DNA from: Haliotis asinina
Taxonomy: Eukaryota; Mollusca; Gastropoda; Lepetellida; Haliotidae
Direction of reading: 5' to 3'
DNA length: 64,000 bases
Assembly: GCF_037392515.1 (NCBI RefSeq)
Contig: NC_090285.1
Location: forward strand, 7,322,501 to 7,386,500
Part shown: positions 58,626 to 64,000 of the stretch, in pieces
How positions within the stretch are numbered: position 1 is the stretch's first letter
Layout: every line of letters starts with the position of its first letter
Program-made: the position numbers and the translations under genes
Notes under the pieces: model-generated
What the model was told of the DNA's origin: nothing
Seen by the model: the letters and a program-made list of their open reading frames with translations, nothing else
The model's database searches: none

Positions 58626-59584
58626 GTATTCTGGAAAACAAATCACAAGACGACTTGTCGGACTCTATAAATGTACTGCATTGAGGTGCACGTTATTTCG
58701 TAACTGATACAATAAGTTTCGTAACTTTGGGTGGGGTGGGGGTGACATCAACAACATTTTGTCGTATATTAGAATACCGACTTCTAAATGCCTCTCAAGA
58801 ACCTCATTGAGTATAATAGTTCCCGATATATTGCGTTAGCGAGAATCGGGACGAACCTACGGACGTAGAGACGCTGCTGAATACATGGTTCCCCGTTCCC
58901 CGTTGCAGCGGTGAAGAAAAAAATATTAACGAATAATGAGGGAAGGACGTAATTGGGGTATCCTCTTTCAGACACCATGGGATGAAAGTGCAATCCCCTC
59001 CCCTTCCTCTAATGATAAATGTCAAGGAAAAGTCATGTCGCTCTTGGAGACTGAGGGTCAGGTGACGAGTCATTCCGCCCCAAGCTGAGTTCTCGTTGGA
59101 ATGTGGGAGTAAAAACAGTTGTATGTTTTCACGTGTATTTTGTTACTTATTGTGAACCGTATTATGAAATGAAGTGTCATTTATGGTACAAACCGCAGTG
59201 AGTTTCAGGGAAACTAAAGGTCTCTAGTGTCAATTGTTCAACCTGAAAGCAAGCTGAATCGTACCGATGGGAGATGTAACAGTGACATATGTGAAAAGCG
59301 GGCTCTATATGGCCGCGTCCTGCTTATGTGTAGCCGTCCCCAGTCACGCAAGACCGAATTCTGTTTGATCTGGCTGGCCACAGTGATGAACTGAAGTCCA
59401 TTTATAGTGTTGAATATTCTTACGCAACCACACCACATACGAGCTCATCACAAAGGACAAACGGCCACTAGATAAAAATTACGTTTCTTATTTGTTTTCT
59501 TCGAGACATTTCTTGATTACAGATTATCTGTTGTAATTATATCAATCGACCATATGTATTAATACAACAACAACAGAGCATTAA

Positions 59585-59665
59585 GCTGATTGGCTAGCCT
59601 AGTGGTTAAAGCGTTCGCTCGTCACGCCAAAGACCCGGGTTCCATTCCCAAATCGGTACTTCGTT
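59585..59665 (+). mobile_element. SINE family A head fragment
   Basis: The best-preserved head in the window: GGCTAGCCTAGTGGTTAAAG (A box) and CCCGGGTTCCATTCCC (B box), then loss of similarity. Confidence 0.65.
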
Positions 59666-59876
59666 TCAAGATAGTGACATTATAAGAATGTAATGATAGC
59701 GGTGCAAAACCATCTTCAATCCAACGTTACTAATTTATCAAAACTAACCACATATATTCTCATTTCGACTTATATTCTTTGCGGGATTAAAATTACAAGT
59801 ATAAAATGTGATTTAACATCGTGTTCAGATCATTGCACTTGCACAGATAATAACTATGAGTATTGGATGCTAGAGT

Positions 59877-59970
59877 AAGTGAGTATGATTTTACGCCGCA
59901 TTCAGCAATAATCCAGCAACATGATGGCGGAGAACACCATAAATGGACTTCACATTGATCCCATGTGGGA
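59877..59970 (-). mobile_element. SINE family A, interrupted by a family B SINE
   Basis: Tail and body of a reverse copy; a diverged head appears to resume after 60251. Confidence 0.6.
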
Positions 59971-60239
59971 GACCCGTGAAGGTCACTGGATAGAATAGGC
60001 CTTCAGTAACCCAAGCGTGCCATAACAGGTGATTATGCTTGTCGTAAGAGGCGACTAATGGGATTGGGTGGTCAGGCTCCCTGACTTGGTTGACATATGT
60101 TATCGGTTCCCAATTGCTCAGATCGATGCTCATGTTGCTGATCACCGGATTGTCTGGTCCAGACTCGATTATTTACAAACCGCCGCCATATAGCTGGAAT
60201 ATTGCAGAGTGCGGCGTAAAACTAAACTCACCCACTCAC
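59971..60239 (+). mobile_element. SINE family B, full length, nested in a tRNA-SINE
   Basis: 269 bp with a perfect 12-bp duplication TCCCATGTGGGA (59959-59970 and 60240-60251). The target is the middle of a family A SINE running 59877-59970 in reverse orientation, so this copy is the younger of the two. Confidence 0.85.
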
Positions 60240-61358
60240 TCCCATGTGGGAAGGACGTTAGATGCTTCTTGACGCTGATGCCCCAAGTGATACGTTAACT
60301 CCGCATCTCCGGAAGAAACATACGTAATGCCCCACAACAGGATATCGTGTACTGTAGTCACAGATTAGACATCGCAGTTGGGAGGGACGTACACGCACTG
60401 ACTCCTGTCAGACGCCATGTAGCATCCCTGATGAAGAACGAGAGATGGGCAGTTGCGACATTGTATCTACAAATTAGATTTCATGTTGTCATATAGATAA
60501 CAAAGAGTATGTGAATGTGTATGTGATATATCTGATTGTGTTTTACATCGCGTTTAGCAATATTCCAGCAATAGTTGGTCGGTTGGTTGGTTGGTTGAAT
60601 GCCGCACTCAGCAATGTGTGAATTCATCTTGAGTGTGTGTGCGCGTGTGTGCGTGAGTGTGTGCGTGCATGTGTGTGTAAGTGTGTTTCAAACATTATAC
60701 AGATACACATTATAGGGAATCACACCCGTGTGTTTGGGATGACGTTTTTATCTCTAGGCCACGCCATTGCTGCGGTTCGTAAGTAAATCGACTCAACGGC
60801 TCATCGTTTATTGACAGCAAGAATTAATAGACTGCCAGAATGTATATCTATCCCACCCCTGTGTTACCGCTGTGCACTCCTCGGTAAGGATAATGTAGTC
60901 AGAGGTTAAACGTAAGCAAAAGTTAGTAGATGTACTCTAAAGAGCGGCCCAGGCGTGAGTACTGTTCAATATTAGCATTTCGTGTACTCTCGTAATAGAT
61001 GACCTCCTAACCTTTTCAGTCGAAAGTGTTAATTTTCTCTGTCAGGGTGACATTGTCATATTTGTAACAAACACATGCGAGAGTAAGTTGAGAGTAAAAT
61101 TACGCGAGCATGTTGTAATGTTTAACGGTAGATCTATGACCATCCTCAGGTGATCAAGACGTGTAAATGATCAACATTCCTTCGTTCGAACCCACCGAGT
61201 CGAATTCACCGACCCAATAAAACATAGTTCACCATGAACGTTTGAACACAGAAGAGATGTAATGTCCTCTGAACCTGACTCACGTCATGTTAACATTATC
61301 ATCCCTGGTGTAATATTTTCTATGTGATACAGACATGGTCTGTTTCATACTTCCCGCA

Positions 61359-61446
61359 TTCTCATGTGTGATATAATCACGATCTGTTTCACACTTACCA
61401 TATTCTCATGTGTGATATAATCACGATCTGTTTCACACTTACCGCA
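61359..61446 (+). repeat. 44-bp tandem repeat
   Basis: Two near-perfect units starting TTCTCATGTGTGATATAATC, with degenerate units before (about 61315) and after. Confidence 0.8.
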
Positions 61447-62425
61447 TTCACAAATGGGGTCTGTCATACAATGTATTTCACACATCCGCAATCCTTAAGT
61501 GTGATTAAAAAACAGACCCAAACAAATGTACATAATGCCAGCCTACATCGACAGGATACTCAAAGTAGCACTGTTCTAAATAGGTTTACAATACGCTGCA
61601 CATTTAGATTTGAGTAAAGTCCAAGTTATCTAGAGCATGGTTGACGTCGTCCACGCCCATTATGTATTTTGATAGAGAACCCTGTTTCATGCTCGACGGT
61701 TCCATTGTCATGCTGCTTTAAAGAGAACCTATCTTTACGAGTCCTTACATTTTAAACCTATTTTTGTAATGCTTTGTAATTGATACGATGACACAAGTCT
61801 TTATTCAAATGGATTAAATGTTTTCAGTGTATTGTGTTGCAGTATCATGCTCTGTTCTAGTTTCTCGTCTTTAGAGGACAATACAAACACCGTCTGTGTC
61901 AGCTTTGATGAATTTTAATGTGATGATGAATATTCATGAGGTTCGATATTTGAAAACGTAAAAAACCAAGGAAGCCAGTAACAGGAACGTGTAGGGTTCT
62001 TCATGAGTGGCGGCGCTCCCTCCCGGACACCCGGATGTAGGATCGTGCTCTGACTCAGAGTGATCGGAGCCCGTATATGACATCTTGTATGCTTGCTGAT
62101 TCGATGTCACAATTTTTCCTTGAGTTGCGAAACACGATAGGAAAACTGTGTAATTTCAGAAGTAACATGTAGATACCAAAGGATGCTGAACGCATTTATT
62201 TTGTACATAACAAGCAGAGGGAGTCTCTTATTTTGTACATTAATTTTGGGAGTGTGGGAGGTAGGACATTCACATTGTACATGCAACTCCATAAAAATCA
62301 TCACACCCGCAACCCCCCTAGCCATAAATTATGAACAGTCCTTAATATCCATATTCCACCAAGAGTCAAAATAGGATGATTATACATATGTTGTTTCTGC
62401 GTTGTCTTTCATTGATGAAATATAG

Positions 62426-63385
62426 GTATGTATGTATGTATGTATGTATGTATGTATGTATGTATGTATGTATGTATGTATGTATGTATGTATGTATGTA
62501 TGTATGTATGTATGTATGTATGTATGTATGTATGTATGTATGTATGTATGTATGTAGGTAGGTAGGTAGGTAGGTATGTATGTATGTATGTATGTAGGTA
62601 TGTATGTATGTAGGTATGTATGTATGTATGTATGTAGGTATGTATGTATGTATGTATGTATGTATGTAGGTATGTATGTATGTATGTATGTATGTATGTA
62701 TGTAGGTATGTATGTATGTATGTATGTATGTATGTATGTATGTATGTATGTATGTATGTATGTATGTATGTATGTATGTATGTATGTATGTATGTATGTA
62801 TGTAGGTAGGTAGGTAGGTAGGTATGTATGTATGTATGTATGTATGTATGTATGTATGTAGGTAGGTAGGTAGGTAGGTAGGTAGGTAGGTAGGTAGGTA
62901 GGTAGGTAGGTATGTATGTATGTATGTATGTATGTATGTATGTATGTATGTATGTATGTATGTAGGTATGTATGTATGTATGTATGTATGTATGTATGTA
63001 TGTATGTATGTATGTATGTATGTATGTATGTATGTATGTAGGTAGGTAGGTATGTAGGTATGTATGTATGTATGTATGTATGTATGTATGTATGTATGTA
63101 TGTATGTATGTATGTATGTATGTAGGTATGTATGTATGTAGGTATGTATGTATGCATGTATCTATGTATGCATGTATCTATGTATGCATGTATGTATGTA
63201 TGCATGCATGTATGTATGTATGTATGTATGTATGTATGTATGTATGTATGTATGTATGTATGTATGTATGTATGTATGTATGTATGTATGTATGTATGTA
63301 TGTATCCATCCATCCATCCATCCATCTATCTATCTATCCATCCATCCATCTATCTATCTATCCATACACACACACACACACACAC
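62426..63385 (+). repeat. ATGT/AGGT microsatellite, about 0.96 kb
   Basis: Some 880 bp of ATGT tetramers with interspersed runs of AGGT, then CATC/TATC tetramers (about 63303-63363) and a CA run. The 319-residue and shorter ORFs across it are repeat translations. Confidence 0.95.
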
Positions 63386-63397
63386 ATACATACAGAC

Positions 63398-63562
63398 ATG
63401 AGTGAGTGAAAATGGATTTACGCCGCTTCTAGCAATATCTCATTAACATCACGGCGGGGGACGCAGAAATGGACTTCACACATTGCACTATGTGGGGAAT
63501 CGAACCTGGGTCTTCGGTGTGATGAAGAAATGTTTTAACCACTAGCCTACCCCCAAACCCCC
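63398..63562 (-). mobile_element. SINE family A, near full length
   Basis: Reverse copy directly after the long ATGT microsatellite: tail GTGAGTGAAAATGGATTTACG, body, then the head (TTTTAACCACTAGCCTACCC). Confidence 0.7.
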
Positions 63563-63779
63563 AGATGTATACGTAGTGTTGTTTGGCAGTGTTGTTATAC
63601 ATTGTGTAACGATCAAGTATATTCAGTAAGACGCAATGTTGTGCTATACTTGGACTGGAAGATCTGGAAAGTACTGCATGGGACTGGGTCCAGTGTCCTC
63701 TGCCACGATGAGTATTGTAGAAATGTCAACGCTTGTTTCTTTGTGTAGAAGAGGAGCTGGCTATTGCGTCTTACCTCAT

Positions 63780-63893
63780 TGTTGATCACTGCATTGTCTG
63801 GTTCACACTTGATTATTTACAGACCACCGCTTTGTGGCTGGAATCGCTGCTATACATACATGAGGCGTTAAACAAACAAACAAATAAACAGAC
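63780..63893 (+). mobile_element. SINE family B-like fragment with AAAC tail
   Basis: Keeps the GATCACTGCATTGTCTGGTT core but ends in an AAAC/AAAT tetramer run instead of ACTC, so it is a diverged or variant 3' end. A weaker fragment of the same core is at about 57033-57080. Confidence 0.5.
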
Positions 63894-64000
63894 AACTCAA
63901 GTGATAAGGGCAGTGTGTGCTGTTATCATCGTATCCGTCATATTACCTTTGCATTGCCAATCTGTCCTGTTACACAGTGATACTTGCGTATTGATGTATA

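Larger units (their letters stand above)
54870..62420. other. Region downstream of the Toll-like receptor
   Basis: Short ORFs only (all under about 115 residues), none recognised. SINE copies, an inverted repeat and a 44-bp tandem repeat are listed separately; about 57.2-58.4 kb and 60.6-62.4 kb show nothing I can name. Confidence 0.6.

Noticed and set aside
62366-63325. 319-residue Tyr/Ile/His/Thr repeat ORF
   Set aside because: A pure translation of the ATGT microsatellite; open only because the repeat lacks stops in that frame.

Overview
This window is animal nuclear DNA with large introns, a clean set of GT-AG exons, many short interspersed repeats and long microsatellites. The repeat set (tRNA-headed SINEs whose tails end in GAGT/ACTC tetramers, DIRS1-like retroelements) and the protostome-type Toll receptor suggest a mollusc, most likely a marine gastropod such as an abalone (Haliotis). 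That placement is inference from style, not from a search.

Two host genes are supported. The first is a complete, intact exportin-4 gene (XPO4) on the minus strand, from the start codon at 42239 to the stop at 8054. I could place 25 coding exons. Their lengths sum to 3441 nt with matching phases at every junction, giving 1146 residues, close to the 1151 residues of human XPO4. The second is an intact single-exon Toll-like receptor on the plus strand (51401-54733, 1110 residues), with two leucine-rich blocks separated by a cysteine-rich junction, one membrane segment and a cytoplasmic TIR domain. A TATA box near 49886, a splice donor at 49966 and an acceptor two bases before the ATG suggest a small upstream non-coding exon.

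Layout: 1-8053 is gene-poor flank plus the probable XPO4 3' UTR, with repeats. 8054-42239 is XPO4, whose introns hold most of the mobile DNA: two broken DIRS1-like elements (introns 14 and 2, both in the sense of the host gene), two Tigger/pogo-like non-autonomous DNA elements (introns 24 and 23), palindromic MITEs, SINEs and an intron made almost wholly of GGGGAY hexamers. 42240-49880 is intergenic, with SINEs, microsatellites, a hairpin and a 145-bp tandem duplication. 49880-54870 is the Toll receptor locus. 54870-64000 has no gene I can recognise; it holds SINEs, including a SINE nested in another SINE, and a long ATGT microsatellite.

The two genes have no evident functional link: one is a housekeeping nuclear transport receptor, the other an innate immune or developmental receptor. 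I found no new multi-gene system. The most informative observations concern the repeats: two SINE families with different heads but the same tail, a 33-bp satellite built from a MITE end, and paired DIRS elements with DIRS1-type end structure.
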